Source: Rhizobium glycinendophyticum (GTDB lineage: Bacteria > Pseudomonadota > Alphaproteobacteria > Rhizobiales > Rhizobiaceae). From it: a stretch of 64,000 nt of DNA. Location: contig NZ_VFYP01000003.1 in NCBI RefSeq assembly GCF_006443685.1, positions 310,001 to 374,000 of the forward strand. Reading direction: 5' to 3'. The position numbers were made by a program, and so were the translations under genes. Shown here in pieces: positions 1 through 9,033 of this stretch; position 1 is the stretch's first letter, and each line of letters opens with the position of its first letter. The notes under the pieces are model-generated. The model did not search any database. It was not told where the DNA came from and worked only from the letters and a program-made list of their open reading frames with translations.

Positions 1-747
1 ATGCTGCAGCTCTATTTCGACTTCTCCGGCTATTCCGACATGGCGATCGGTCTGGCGCTTATGATGGGCTTCCGCTTCAAGCAGAATTTCAACACGCCCT
101 ATCTCAGCCTGTCGATCACCGAATTCTGGCAGCGCTGGCACATCAGCCTCTCTACCTGGCTGCGCGACTATCTCTACATCCCGCTCGGCGGCAATCGCAA
201 AGGCTCCGCCCGCACCTATGTGAACCTCTTCCTGGTGATGCTGCTGGGTGGCCTCTGGCATGGTGCTGCTTGGACCTACGTTATCTGGGGTGCCTGGCAC
301 GGTGGCTGGCTGGCGGTCGAACGCTACACCGGCTGGGCCAAGAAGGCACCGCCGCGCCTGATTTCCCTGCCGTTCACCCTGCTGCTGGTACTGATCGGCT
401 GGGTAATGTTCCGGGCGGCAAGTGTCGAGGGAGCGTTTACGGTCTATGGCGGCATGCTTGGTCTGAACGGGATCGCGCCCGGCATCGAATTCCTGGCCAA
501 CGTCACCCGCGAAAACATTCTCTTCCTGGTCCTGGCGATCCTCGCAGTCTGCGGCGAGCCCTATTTCAAGAAGCTGACCGATGCCGAAATCTCGGCGGAA
601 GCGCACGGCTTCGAGGTGACCGGCAACGGCATCGCCGTCGCCCGCCCCTCGCTCGCCTATCCGATCGCCATGAGCCTGCTTCTCGTGGTCACGGTCGCCC
701 GGCTTTCCGAGCAATCGGTCTCGCCCTTCCTCTACTTCCAGTTCTGA
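1..747 (+). CDS. algI: MBOAT O-acyltransferase, AlgI-like (5' end outside window)
   Basis: C-terminal 248 residues of a membrane-bound O-acyltransferase; the true start lies upstream of the window, since family members are about 470-520 residues. Proteins of this family pass acetyl groups across the inner membrane for O-acetylation of alginate or a related exopolysaccharide. Visible are several hydrophobic membrane segments, the family motif FWQRWHISLSTWLRDYLYIPLGG near the start (residues about 42-64) and LGGLWHGAAW (about 83-92), whose His is the invariant candidate catalytic residue. It heads the visible part of an operon with AlgJ/AlgX-, AlgF- and AlgL-like genes, which supports the polymer acetylation role. 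Which polymer is acetylated cannot be told, because the synthase genes are not in the window. Confidence 0.9.
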   Translation: MLQLYFDFSGYSDMAIGLALMMGFRFKQNFNTPYLSLSITEFWQRWHISLSTWLRDYLYIPLGGNRKGSARTYVNLFLVMLLGGLWHGAAWTYVIWGAWHGGWLAVERYTGWAKKAPPRLISLPFTLLLVLIGWVMFRAASVEGAFTVYGGMLGLNGIAPGIEFLANVTRENILFLVLAILAVCGEPYFKKLTDAEISAEAHGFEVTGNGIAVARPSLAYPIAMSLLLVVTVARLSEQSVSPFLYFQF

Positions 748-760
748 CGGGAGATTGAAC

Positions 761-1906
761 ATGGCCAACCTTCGCCAGCATACCGCAACCCTGCTGCTAC
801 CGACGGTCTTCTTCGGTTACGCGATCTATGCCAACTCGACCATGCTCTTCGCCCCACCGGCGGATGCTAAGGGAGGCAAGATCAACGATCTGTCGCTCTC
901 CTATGTTATTGACGGCGAGGCGACCCGGGATCTCGACGCGCTCTACAAGAGTGAACTGCCGCACCGCGATCCCGCCGTCGGCGTGATCGGCAATGCCCGC
1001 TATGCATTGCTCAATTCCGGCCGCAAGGGCGTTATCGTCGGCGACGAGGGCTGGTTCTTCACTGGCGAAGAGTTCAAGCGCGTAAAGCCCGCCGACATCG
1101 ACAGCGCCGTCGCGAAGATCGACGAAGTCAGGGCAAAGCTGGCAGAAGCCGGCGTCCAGTTGGTCATGGTCCCGCTGCCGGCAAAGTCCGACGTTTATGC
1201 CGAGCACCTGCCGGAAGTCATGCGTTCCGACGCAATGCAAGTCGCCTATTCGGACTTCTCAACTGCCTTGAAGGCAAAGGGTATGACTGTTGTCGATACC
1301 CGGGAAGCCATGCTTGCCGCCAAGCCGTTCGGCGAGCTCTTCCTGAAGTCCGACACGCACTGGACACCCACCGGTGCAAAGATTACCGCCGAGGCCGTCC
1401 AGTCGACGATACAGAAATCCGGAATCTCGCTGCCGTCCGCAACGGTTACGGAAAGCTGGGAGGCACCGGTCGACATATGGGGTGACTTGACCACCTACAT
1501 CACCTCGCCGGCATATGCGCCGCGTGTTGGTCTCAAGCAGGAGAACATCCCGATCTACCGCACGGCGGTAAACGCTGATGCAGCCGGCGCTGATCTATTC
1601 GGCACGGAGACGAAAGTCCCGGTCATGCTGGTCGGCACCAGCTACAGCGCCAATGAAAACTGGTCCTTCGTCGATTTCCTGCGCCAGTCGCTGACAGCTG
1701 ATGTGGTCAATGTCGCGAAAGAGGGCCTGGGTCCTGGTGTGCCGATGATGGATCTTCTCGCAGGCACGGCGCTTGAAGATACCCAGCCGGACGTTGTCGT
1801 CTGGGAGTTCCCCATTCGCTACCTCGGCACGTCGACCCTGTGGGAGCGCAAGGGCCAGAGTGGTGGCGGCGGCCATCACGGCGGCGTGGGAGACAGCAAT
1901 GTCTGA
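761..1906 (+). CDS. AlgJ/AlgX-type SGNH-like acetyltransferase
   Basis: 381-residue exported or membrane-anchored protein of the AlgJ/AlgX family, which transfers or prepares acetyl groups for the exopolysaccharide in the periplasm. The N-terminus has a hydrophobic signal/anchor (residues about 8-30). The catalytic signature is complete: DTHW with Asp198 and His200, and GTSYS with Ser294. I chose the ATG at 761 because GGGAG at 749-753 sits 7 bases before it; an in-frame TTG at 755 is less well placed. The tail is Gly/His-rich. The end overlaps the next gene by 8 bases, so the genes are probably translationally coupled. AlgJ versus AlgX cannot be settled by eye. Confidence 0.85.
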   Translation: MANLRQHTATLLLPTVFFGYAIYANSTMLFAPPADAKGGKINDLSLSYVIDGEATRDLDALYKSELPHRDPAVGVIGNARYALLNSGRKGVIVGDEGWFFTGEEFKRVKPADIDSAVAKIDEVRAKLAEAGVQLVMVPLPAKSDVYAEHLPEVMRSDAMQVAYSDFSTALKAKGMTVVDTREAMLAAKPFGELFLKSDTHWTPTGAKITAEAVQSTIQKSGISLPSATVTESWEAPVDIWGDLTTYITSPAYAPRVGLKQENIPIYRTAVNADAAGADLFGTETKVPVMLVGTSYSANENWSFVDFLRQSLTADVVNVAKEGLGPGVPMMDLLAGTALEDTQPDVVVWEFPIRYLGTSTLWERKGQSGGGGHHGGVGDSNV

Positions 1907-2684
1907 TCGCGCCCAGAAACGCCCGTTCCGCAGCACCATGCTCCTGGCCTTGTTTGGCGGCCTGCTCGTCGCAGCCGCTCCGGCAGAAGCGGTCACACCT
2001 TTGTTTCCGTCGAAAAAGATCGAAAAGGTGAAGCCGGTCCGGAAGAAGACCATGGGTCCTGCCTCGCATCTGCCGCTCGCGCTGCAGGCGACGCGCAAGA
2101 ACCTGCTCGCTGGAAAGCGCGTGACCTATCGACAGCTCCAGGCGCTGGCCGATGCCGGTGATGGCGTCGGCGCCTTCAAGCTAGCGGAACGGATCCAGAG
2201 CCAGGGCAATCCGAAGCTGGCCTCCGATGCGCTCCACTATTATTCGCTCGCTGCCTTCGACGGTCGTGGCTACGCCGTGCGTCACATGTTGAACATCCTG
2301 GCCGACGACCAGGTGCAATTGTCGCCATCGCATCTGTCAAGCGCCGAGGCCGCACTTCGAAGCCAGGCCAAGAAGGGAAACGAGATCGCTGTCGAGGGGC
2401 TCATCAAGTTCTACAGCCAGGGCCGCCCTTTTGGTGAAAAGCGTGGCGAACTGGAAGCGCTGCTCGCGTCCGGCGCCGGCAAGAAGAACGGCGACACCGC
2501 CTTTCGCATGGCAGTGATGCTGCTGTCCCAACCCAGCCGAACGCCTGAACAGACCGAGCAGGCCGCCCGCTATCTCGGCATCGCCCGCGACAAGGGCAGC
2601 GTCGGAATGAAGGCAGCAGCGAGCAATCTGCTTGCGCAACTGACTGAGCCGGCCACCGGCACCAACGCGGAGGTTCAACAATGA
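1899..2684 (+). CDS. Exported repeat protein of the acetylation operon
   Basis: 261-residue protein with an N-terminal signal peptide (hydrophobic LLALFGGLLVAAAPAEA, residues about 18-34). The rest is rich in alternating Ala/Leu helices of TPR/Sel1 character, such as AGDGVGAFKLAERIQ and KGNEIAVEGLIKFYSQG, suggesting a periplasmic scaffold like the AlgK type. The start is the ATG at 1899, overlapping the preceding stop by 8 bases; a longer reading from 1773 lies wholly inside the upstream gene and lacks a signal peptide. It overlaps the next gene by 4 bases (ATGA). I do not recognise a specific family, so the scaffold role is inference from repeats and context. Confidence 0.75.
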   Translation: MSDRAQKRPFRSTMLLALFGGLLVAAAPAEAVTPLFPSKKIEKVKPVRKKTMGPASHLPLALQATRKNLLAGKRVTYRQLQALADAGDGVGAFKLAERIQSQGNPKLASDALHYYSLAAFDGRGYAVRHMLNILADDQVQLSPSHLSSAEAALRSQAKKGNEIAVEGLIKFYSQGRPFGEKRGELEALLASGAGKKNGDTAFRMAVMLLSQPSRTPEQTEQAARYLGIARDKGSVGMKAAASNLLAQLTEPATGTNAEVQQ

Positions 2685-4066
2685 CCAGAACACGCAAAAA
2701 CGCCTATCTCTTCGGCACGGCCCTGTCCGTGCTGAGCCTCGGCATGTCGATTGATGCTTTCGCAGCCAGTCTCGAAACAACGGGCAAGGAAGCCGGGACC
2801 GTCGAATCCGGTTTCGGTTGCAGCGGGTTGGAAGACGTGTCCGAACTCCAGATGATCGAGGGCAAGGATGGCATGTTCTTCCGTATCCTCGCCGACATGC
2901 GCTTGCAGCACGCCTTCACCGACCAGACGGTGGACCATCTGGCAGCTATGGCGAAGGCGCTTGAAAAGAGCGGCACGACGCTGATCTATGTCCCGCTCCC
3001 GACCAAATCGCAGGTTCTGCCAGAACTGGTTCCGGCCCGCGCCTCGCTCTACGGCTTCGACGCCAACATTGCTGCTGAAATCTACGACGACGTCGTGCGC
3101 CGCCTGGAGGCCAAGGGCGTCGCATCAGTAGATATCGCTACACCGATGCGGCAGAACAACAAGAACCAGTTCGGCGAGTACGCCTTCTTCCAGGCCGACT
3201 TCCACTGGACTGCTCATGGCGCCGGCATCGCGGCAAAGGCGATCGCTGACAAGATGAAAGCGCTTCCGGCCTATGAAGGTATCAAGCCGGTGGGCTTCAC
3301 CATGCAGGAGATCAAGCCAGAGCCGGAATTTTCCAGCATGCGCGAACTGCTGCAAAAGCACTGCATATCAAATGTCCCGACGGTAACGGCCCACGCTTAT
3401 GAAGCGGTGCGCGAAGAGGCGAGCGCCGATGCCGGCTCCATGGATATCTTCGGCGGCGGTGACGAGGCCACCATTGCCCTGATCGGCACCAGTTACTCCG
3501 ATAAGCCGATCAGCAATTTTGCCGGCTATCTCGAACACTGGACCGGCATCCCGGTCGACAACTATTCGATATCGGGCGGCAACCAGTTCGGCTCGATCCT
3601 CTCCTACATCACCTCGCGTGAATTCCAGGAGCAGCGTCCGCGCTTCATGATCTGGGAAAACCCGATCTACAACAATCTCGGCCAGTATGGAGCAGCTCCC
3701 TGGGCTGAGATTGTCGCAGCATCGCTCGGCGACTGCGGTAAGACCTTGGACGTCAAACCGGTAGACGAAAAGACCGTGGCCGGCGACCTGTCATCGCTGA
3801 AGCTCTCCGGCGACGACGTTCTGCTCGCCGATATCGGCAGCGATGTCAGCCGAAACGTCACCTTCACCTTCACCGGCGCGGACGGCACCGTCCGCACGCG
3901 CTCCATGGAACGCGGCGATCGCTTGCGGGCGACCGGTCGCTACTTCCTCTCACTTGGCGGGATCCCGGCTGATGCATTCGGCAAGGTTTCCGTCTCATTC
4001 GATGCCCCGGTCGGCGATACGACCGCCCTTTCGGTCTGCAAGACCAAAACAGGAGAACAATCATGA
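2681..4066 (+). CDS. AlgX-like SGNH-domain acetyltransferase
   Basis: 461-residue exported protein: signal peptide (residues 1-29, ending ..MSIDAFA), then an SGNH-hydrolase-like domain as in AlgX, and a C-terminal beta-rich segment (about 340-455) that resembles a carbohydrate-binding module in position. Catalytic residues are present: Asp173 and His175 in DFHW, and Ser271 in GTSYS. AlgX adds acetyl to the polymer in the periplasm, using acetyl relayed by the MBOAT protein. Starts by ATGA overlap with the preceding gene and ends by ATGA overlap with the AlgF-like gene. The operon therefore holds two intact SGNH enzymes. Confidence 0.85.
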   Translation: MTRTRKNAYLFGTALSVLSLGMSIDAFAASLETTGKEAGTVESGFGCSGLEDVSELQMIEGKDGMFFRILADMRLQHAFTDQTVDHLAAMAKALEKSGTTLIYVPLPTKSQVLPELVPARASLYGFDANIAAEIYDDVVRRLEAKGVASVDIATPMRQNNKNQFGEYAFFQADFHWTAHGAGIAAKAIADKMKALPAYEGIKPVGFTMQEIKPEPEFSSMRELLQKHCISNVPTVTAHAYEAVREEASADAGSMDIFGGGDEATIALIGTSYSDKPISNFAGYLEHWTGIPVDNYSISGGNQFGSILSYITSREFQEQRPRFMIWENPIYNNLGQYGAAPWAEIVAASLGDCGKTLDVKPVDEKTVAGDLSSLKLSGDDVLLADIGSDVSRNVTFTFTGADGTVRTRSMERGDRLRATGRYFLSLGGIPADAFGKVSVSFDAPVGDTTALSVCKTKTGEQS

Positions 4067-4698
4067 AGACCTTCAACACCTCCGTCCTGGCTCTCGCTTC
4101 GATTGCAACGACGCTCGCCTTCGGCGCGCCCGCATCTGCTGACGATGGCGGACTCTATGCCAAGCCCCTGGATCCGAACTCGGCCTTCGTCCGTGTTATT
4201 GCCCCCGGCGCGTCGAGTGCCACCGTCAGCTCCAGCTCGTTCAACCAGCTTTCCGACGGCGTCTCCCCTTATGTCGCTGTTGCCCCCGGTGACATTCCGG
4301 TCACCGCCAGCGGTGGCCAGGGCAGCGTCAAGGCGGCAGCCGGCAAGTTCTACTCCGCCATCCTCACCGACAGCGGTCTTGTCACCATCGAGGACGACAT
4401 GACCAAGAACCCGTCCAAGGCGACGCTCAGCCTCTACAATCTGACAGAAAAGGCCGACATCGATCTTTTCGTACCGCAGGCTGGCGCCGAAGCAGTCTCC
4501 GACGTGGATAGCGGTGCTTCGAAGTCCGTGGCGCTCCGAGCCCCGCTGAATGTCGATCTCGTCGTACGCGAGGGGGACAAGGAGATCGCCAAGCTCGACA
4601 AGATCGAGTTCAAGCGGCTCGCCGGGGTCACCGTCGTCGTCACAGGCACAGGCGACAAGGTCGATGCCGTCGCCGTGCCCAGCACCATTTCTCGCTAA
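4063..4698 (+). CDS. algF: AlgF-like periplasmic acetylation protein
   Basis: 211-residue protein with a clear signal peptide (cleavage after PASA, residue about 26) and a small beta-rich body typical of AlgF, including DGGLYAKPLDPNSAFVRV and NLTEKADIDLFVPQ. AlgF is needed for polymer O-acetylation, together with AlgI and AlgJ, and is thought to relay acetyl groups in the periplasm. It begins in an ATGA overlap with the upstream AlgX-like gene, so the pair is coupled. There is a 29-base gap to the next gene, which has its own ribosome binding site. Confidence 0.85.
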   Translation: MKTFNTSVLALASIATTLAFGAPASADDGGLYAKPLDPNSAFVRVIAPGASSATVSSSSFNQLSDGVSPYVAVAPGDIPVTASGGQGSVKAAAGKFYSAILTDSGLVTIEDDMTKNPSKATLSLYNLTEKADIDLFVPQAGAEAVSDVDSGASKSVALRAPLNVDLVVREGDKEIAKLDKIEFKRLAGVTVVVTGTGDKVDAVAVPSTISR

Positions 4699-4727
4699 TT
4701 CGTAAAGACAGGTTCCGGAGGTTTATC

Positions 4728-7475
4728 ATGACGATTGCAAGACTGGCGAAATCGCTGCTGATGGCAGGCGTGATGACGATAACCGCCGGAACGCCTGGGA
4801 GAAGTGAGCCCATCGACGTCCGGTTCACGCCGCCGGACGTCGCACTACCAAAGGCGCCGATCTGCAGCGCGCCCGTGCGCGATGAGGACATGATCGCCGA
4901 CTGGACCGCATGGGATCGCAAAAAGCTTCCCAAGCGGGAAGTCTACACCATCACGCGAGACATGAACCGGTTGCGCGACGTCGACGCCCGCCGCTTCGAA
5001 CCGATCATCACGCGCGTCCAGGAACTGCTGCCGACGGTCAAGCCCAGCTATGGCGAGAAGGACGCCCTGTTCGACAAGGTCAAGCTGATGATCGCCATGG
5101 GACAGAGTGACCAGGTGAGCAAAGATGGTCTGGTGCAGAAGCTGCTGGACATGGGCGGCCACCCCGCCGGGTCACTGAACACGCTGGCTGATCTCCTAAT
5201 TGACGGAAAAGGCATCGCCGCAGACCGCAAGGCAGGCCTGAAGCTGAAGGTCGAAGCTGCTTATGGCGGAAATTCCGACGCGATTCTTGACCTTGCCCGG
5301 ATGAGCAAGGACGGCGAACAGATCGAAGGCTGGCAAATTGAGCCGGAACTAGCCGTCAACATGGCGTTCGGCACGCTTGTTGGGGTACTCGACGAAGGGA
5401 TCTGCGATCGCATCGGCCGCGTTGCGCGCGAATATGACGGTGGCGAGATCGTCGTTCAGGACCCGAGCCTGAGCCTGGCCTGGTATCGCTTCGCCGCCGA
5501 CCTTGGCGATACGACTGCCGCCTGGAAAGTGGCGGAATACAATCTTCTCAGCGAGAAGGTCGTCAAGGACAACGATGTTCTCGTCAAGTATCTGAAGATG
5601 GCGGCTGATGGCGGCAACATGTCCGCGATCCTGGAAATGGGTCGTCTCTATGCCGAAGGTGCACTTGTGCCGCAGGACCGGAAGAAGGCCTTTGCCTACT
5701 TCCAGGCCGCGGAAAAGCAGGGGAACCAAGCCGGCCTGATCAAGCAGGCGCAGTTGCTGGAGCAGACAAAAGATACTTCGCCGAAGGATGCGGCAGCCTA
5801 TGAGGAACTCCTGCACAAGCTGATCGACCGGGATGATCCTCCAGCCTGGGCTTTCACCCGCCTTGCCCGCGTCATCCAGGCACGGGACGGTCTTTGGAAA
5901 TCGGCGTCCGCCGTCCGCCCGCTTCTTGAGGAAGCGGTAAAGCGCGGCGATATCGAAGGCGGCATCGACCTTGCCGAACTTCTCGTGCGAACGGATCTGA
6001 AGCCGGCAACGATTGCCCGTTCTGCCGATCTGCTCACCAACGCGACCCATATCAACGGCGACATCAATGCCATTGCCAAGCTCCAGCGCGTCTACCTCTG
6101 CGTCGACCCGGCCGGCCCCGATTTCGCGTCGGCCGACTACTGGGCCAACATCGAGGCGGGCGCCGGCAACAAGACGCTGGACCTCGCCCCCGACCAGATC
6201 GACCAGTTGCCCGCCCTGAAGGATCCGCTCGTCATTGCCGCGATCCAGACCCAGGCGCTCTACGGTCGCGCGAGTGCGCTGGCGCTCTATCAGCGTTACC
6301 TGAAGGGTGCCGGCTATTCCGATCAGGTTCTGAAATTCTGGGCAGAACGCGCCGAAGTTCGTCGTGGCGCGACCGTCGAGGCTGCCCTGCTCGAGTTCAA
6401 GCAAAACCTCGAAAAGGGGCAGGTCAACGAAGCAAGACGAACGATCCAGATGTCCGGTGAAGGCATGACGGTGGATGCCGGACTGAGTTTTGCCCGCTTC
6501 CTCGTCAAGAATTATTCGAACGATGCGGAAAGCATGGAACTTGCCCGCGAAATCCTCGCTCCTCTTGCCGAAAGCGGCTCGGGCCGTGCGGTTAAACTGC
6601 TCGAGGAGGTCAGTGGGTCAGATCTCAATCCACTGTCCTCGCCGCTCGATAACTATGCCGAAATCATGCGGGACCGCGGCGACATGGCCGCCCAGCTTCT
6701 GCTTGCGGAAAACGCCAAGAGCGATGCCGACCGCAAGCTCTACTATGACCGGGCGATCAGCACGCAGCGTTGCGACTACGACGACAGCATGGCGCTGGCG
6801 GAGTTCGCTCTGCGTCACGAGCCTGAGGACACCCAGCATTGGTTGAACATCGCCTCGCACATTGCCGGTGACGATTCCTGGCGCAAGGTGAAAATCGGCG
6901 ACATGTATATGGCACTGAAGACGCCGGAAACGGAGAACACCGCCCTCAAACTCTATGCCGAAGCGCGTGAGGGTGGCGAAGCCGCAGCCTTCTACCGCCT
7001 CGTCAAACACTACGCCGACAATACCGGCAAGGCTTACGATCCGAACAAAGCGAGCGACATCTTCGTTGATCTGGTGGCCCGTTCCGAGCCGGAAACGGTA
7101 ACAGACAAGCTGGTCATGCTGTCGAACATGAAGCCCGAAATCCGCCGCATCGTCTCGCAGCGCATCGACATCAAGGATCTCTATCGCAAATCGGCTGAAC
7201 TCGGCCAACCAGTTGCCATGCGAGAATTGGCAAAAATCCTGCGTGACGACCCGAAGGACAGCAAGGCCGTATTTGCGTCGTTCGATTGGCTGAAAAAAGC
7301 CGCGGAAGCAGGAGACGGTGAGGCCATGTTCCTCCTGTCGCAGGCCTATGCCTACGGCTCGGGAACGAAGCCGGCACTGGATGCCGCACAACACTGGATG
7401 GCCAAGGCCGCAGAGGCTGGCTATCCGCAGGCAGCCTACGTGCTGAAGCTCAACAAGTCAGGAACGGAGGGTTGA
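4728..7475 (+). CDS. Large Sel1/TPR-repeat exported protein, AlgK-like
   Basis: 915-residue protein with an N-terminal signal peptide (about residues 1-26) and many Sel1-type helical repeats through most of its length, for example MSAILEMGRLYAEG (about 295-308) and GEAMFLLSQAYAYGSG near residue 865. Such proteins (AlgK in alginate systems) are periplasmic scaffolds that tie the polymer export machinery together. Usual AlgK is about half this length, so this may be a fusion or a family variant. The start ATG has CCGGAGG 5-11 bases before it. It lies between algF and the lyase-like gene. Confidence 0.75.
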   Translation: MTIARLAKSLLMAGVMTITAGTPGRSEPIDVRFTPPDVALPKAPICSAPVRDEDMIADWTAWDRKKLPKREVYTITRDMNRLRDVDARRFEPIITRVQELLPTVKPSYGEKDALFDKVKLMIAMGQSDQVSKDGLVQKLLDMGGHPAGSLNTLADLLIDGKGIAADRKAGLKLKVEAAYGGNSDAILDLARMSKDGEQIEGWQIEPELAVNMAFGTLVGVLDEGICDRIGRVAREYDGGEIVVQDPSLSLAWYRFAADLGDTTAAWKVAEYNLLSEKVVKDNDVLVKYLKMAADGGNMSAILEMGRLYAEGALVPQDRKKAFAYFQAAEKQGNQAGLIKQAQLLEQTKDTSPKDAAAYEELLHKLIDRDDPPAWAFTRLARVIQARDGLWKSASAVRPLLEEAVKRGDIEGGIDLAELLVRTDLKPATIARSADLLTNATHINGDINAIAKLQRVYLCVDPAGPDFASADYWANIEAGAGNKTLDLAPDQIDQLPALKDPLVIAAIQTQALYGRASALALYQRYLKGAGYSDQVLKFWAERAEVRRGATVEAALLEFKQNLEKGQVNEARRTIQMSGEGMTVDAGLSFARFLVKNYSNDAESMELAREILAPLAESGSGRAVKLLEEVSGSDLNPLSSPLDNYAEIMRDRGDMAAQLLLAENAKSDADRKLYYDRAISTQRCDYDDSMALAEFALRHEPEDTQHWLNIASHIAGDDSWRKVKIGDMYMALKTPETENTALKLYAEAREGGEAAAFYRLVKHYADNTGKAYDPNKASDIFVDLVARSEPETVTDKLVMLSNMKPEIRRIVSQRIDIKDLYRKSAELGQPVAMRELAKILRDDPKDSKAVFASFDWLKKAAEAGDGEAMFLLSQAYAYGSGTKPALDAAQHWMAKAAEAGYPQAAYVLKLNKSGTEG

Positions 7476-7479
7476 TCAT

Positions 7480-8568
7480 TTGACCTATTGCAATCGAACC
7501 AGGCTTGCCCTGATCGCGACAACGTCGCTCCTCCTCGTCGGCACCGTCATTGGCGGTGCCTCCAAAGCCGAGGCTGCACAACAGACGTGTTTCACCGCGC
7601 CGAAACCCGTGATGAGCCTGGGCTTCGGCAGCCGGTATGAGGCAGCATCGAAGTCTCGCTCGGACCTCGACGAAGAATCGGACGCGAAAGTCACCAAGGC
7701 ACTGAAACCGATCGACGAGTTCATCCAGGATCTGGCCAAGCAGATCACCAAGGCCGGTTCCGAGAAGGATCTGGTCACACGACGGCTGTACCAACGCTGT
7801 GTGATCGAGAACGTTTACACATGGGCCAAGGCCGATGCCTTGAACGACATGCGCACTGCGAACGCCAAGCTGTCTATCCCCTCCCGCGTTGGCGGCATCG
7901 CGATTGCTTATGCCGAAGCACGTAATCAGGTACCGGGACTGGGCGACAAGCAGCGGACCATCGAAGCCTGGCTTCTCAAGCGCGCACGCGAGACGGTCTA
8001 TTTCTTCGACAACGAGGCCACCAAAGGCGCATCCCGCAATAATCTCCGTGCCTGGGCAAGCCTCGGCGTGGGCGAAGTCGGCATCCTGACGGAAGACCGT
8101 GCGCTGGTGGACTGGGCTCTCATGAGCAACAAGACCATGATCGAAGGCGCCTCGGGCGACGGCAGCATCCCGCTGGAGATGAACCGGATGCAATATGCCC
8201 TGCACTATCAGTTGCACGCCATGACACCGCTGGTCGCATCCGTCGCAAGGCTCTGCGATGCAGGTTACGGCAAGGGAAGCGCGGATTTTGGCAAGCTTGG
8301 ATCGATGGCACGCTTTTCCGTAAATGCCGTGAAGGACCCCAAGATCGTCCAGAAGATCAATGGCAAGGCCCAGACGGTGAAGCCGGGACTGAAGACAAAT
8401 GTCTCTTCGCTCGCCTGGCTGGAGCCTTACGTCGCTCTCAGCAATGATGTGAACTTGGAGAAGGAATTGTCCTCGCTACGTCCGCTGAGCAATTCGAAGC
8501 TCGGCGGAAACCAGACCGCGCTCTACGACGGGCGCCGGATCAGTTGCACCATAACGGCGCAGAACTAA
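7480..8568 (+). CDS. AlgL-like polysaccharide lyase (PL5 family) with a His-to-Leu change
   Basis: 362-residue exported protein (signal peptide to about residue 32) resembling AlgL alginate lyases of family PL5, which degrade stray polymer in the periplasm. The family motif NNHxxW reads NNLRAW here: Asn188 is followed by Leu189 where the catalytic His is expected, while Arg236 and Tyr243, seven residues apart as in the family, are kept. It may therefore have altered or no lyase activity, or act on a different uronic-acid polymer. Translation starts at TTG 7480, with AGGAACGGAGGG at 7460-7471; there is no ATG alternative nearby. Last gene of the operon. Confidence 0.75.
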   Translation: MTYCNRTRLALIATTSLLLVGTVIGGASKAEAAQQTCFTAPKPVMSLGFGSRYEAASKSRSDLDEESDAKVTKALKPIDEFIQDLAKQITKAGSEKDLVTRRLYQRCVIENVYTWAKADALNDMRTANAKLSIPSRVGGIAIAYAEARNQVPGLGDKQRTIEAWLLKRARETVYFFDNEATKGASRNNLRAWASLGVGEVGILTEDRALVDWALMSNKTMIEGASGDGSIPLEMNRMQYALHYQLHAMTPLVASVARLCDAGYGKGSADFGKLGSMARFSVNAVKDPKIVQKINGKAQTVKPGLKTNVSSLAWLEPYVALSNDVNLEKELSSLRPLSNSKLGGNQTALYDGRRISCTITAQN

Positions 8569-8570
8569 AG

Positions 8571-8601
8571 CGCATCCTTATTCCGAGGAAAGCCGGATGC
8601 G
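8571..8601. terminator. Possible bidirectional hairpin between convergent genes
   Basis: CGCATCC (8571-8577) pairs with GGATGCG (8595-8601), with an inner TTCC/GGAA pairing. It lies directly after the AlgL-like gene and at the end of the facing small gene. No long T-run follows on either strand, so termination is only suggested. Confidence 0.35.
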
Positions 8602-8805
8602 GTGATTGATGAGCGGCGCCTCTGCGCGCCGAGTTTCGGCTGTCGATCGATTGGATTGACAGTCGTCCTTCCACTCGGCCACTTCAAGCGACACCAGCGT
8701 ACGCACGGCGTCGGGCGAGAACGCACGACCATGCGTCCCGGCCAGAGCATCCTTGAGGCGCTCAAGCAGTTCTTCGGTCTGGTTATTCGGGGATTGCGTA
8801 GCCAC
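8578..8805 (-). CDS. Small unknown protein, 75 residues
   Basis: 75-residue soluble, charged protein (begins MATQSPNNQTEELLERLKDALAG). Start is GTG at 8805, with a strong GGAGGAA ribosome binding site at 8811-8817, which is the main reason to believe in it; the longer reading from 9071 in another frame has no such site. No signal peptide, membrane segment or familiar motif; the N-terminal half is probably helical. It converges on the exopolysaccharide operon and is not obviously part of it. I do not recognise the family and propose no function. Confidence 0.55.
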   Translation of the reverse strand: MATQSPNNQTEELLERLKDALAGTHGRAFSPDAVRTLVSLEVAEWKDDCQSNRSTAETRRAEAPLINHRIRLSSE

Positions 8806-8999
8806 GATATTCCTCCGCGATCATCCTGCGCCAAAGATGGGAATTGCGAAAGCGCTATACGAGGAGATTTGCGCCCGAAATCTTTAAAAAGTCGCAATTC
8901 TTCGTGAGCCCACCCCTGCTGAGGCGGCTCTTTTGTCGACGATGGCAAATGAAGTATGACGAAGAACGCTGAATAGCGTGGCATCTCGACGAGGGGCAG

Positions 9000-9026
9000 C
9001 AAAGGCTGGCGGACGTGCCGCCAGCC
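9000..9026 (-). terminator. Likely terminator of cheW
   Basis: Perfect 9-base-pair stem GGCTGGCGG (9004-9012) and CCGCCAGCC (9018-9026), loop of 5, just past the cheW stop. On the minus strand it is followed by TTTGCTG, a short T-rich tract. Confidence 0.6.
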
Positions 9027-9033
9027 GGCAGAA

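Noticed and set aside
1595..2098. Minus-strand frames around the first two acetylation genes
   Set aside because: Shadows of overlapping plus-strand genes in a tight operon.
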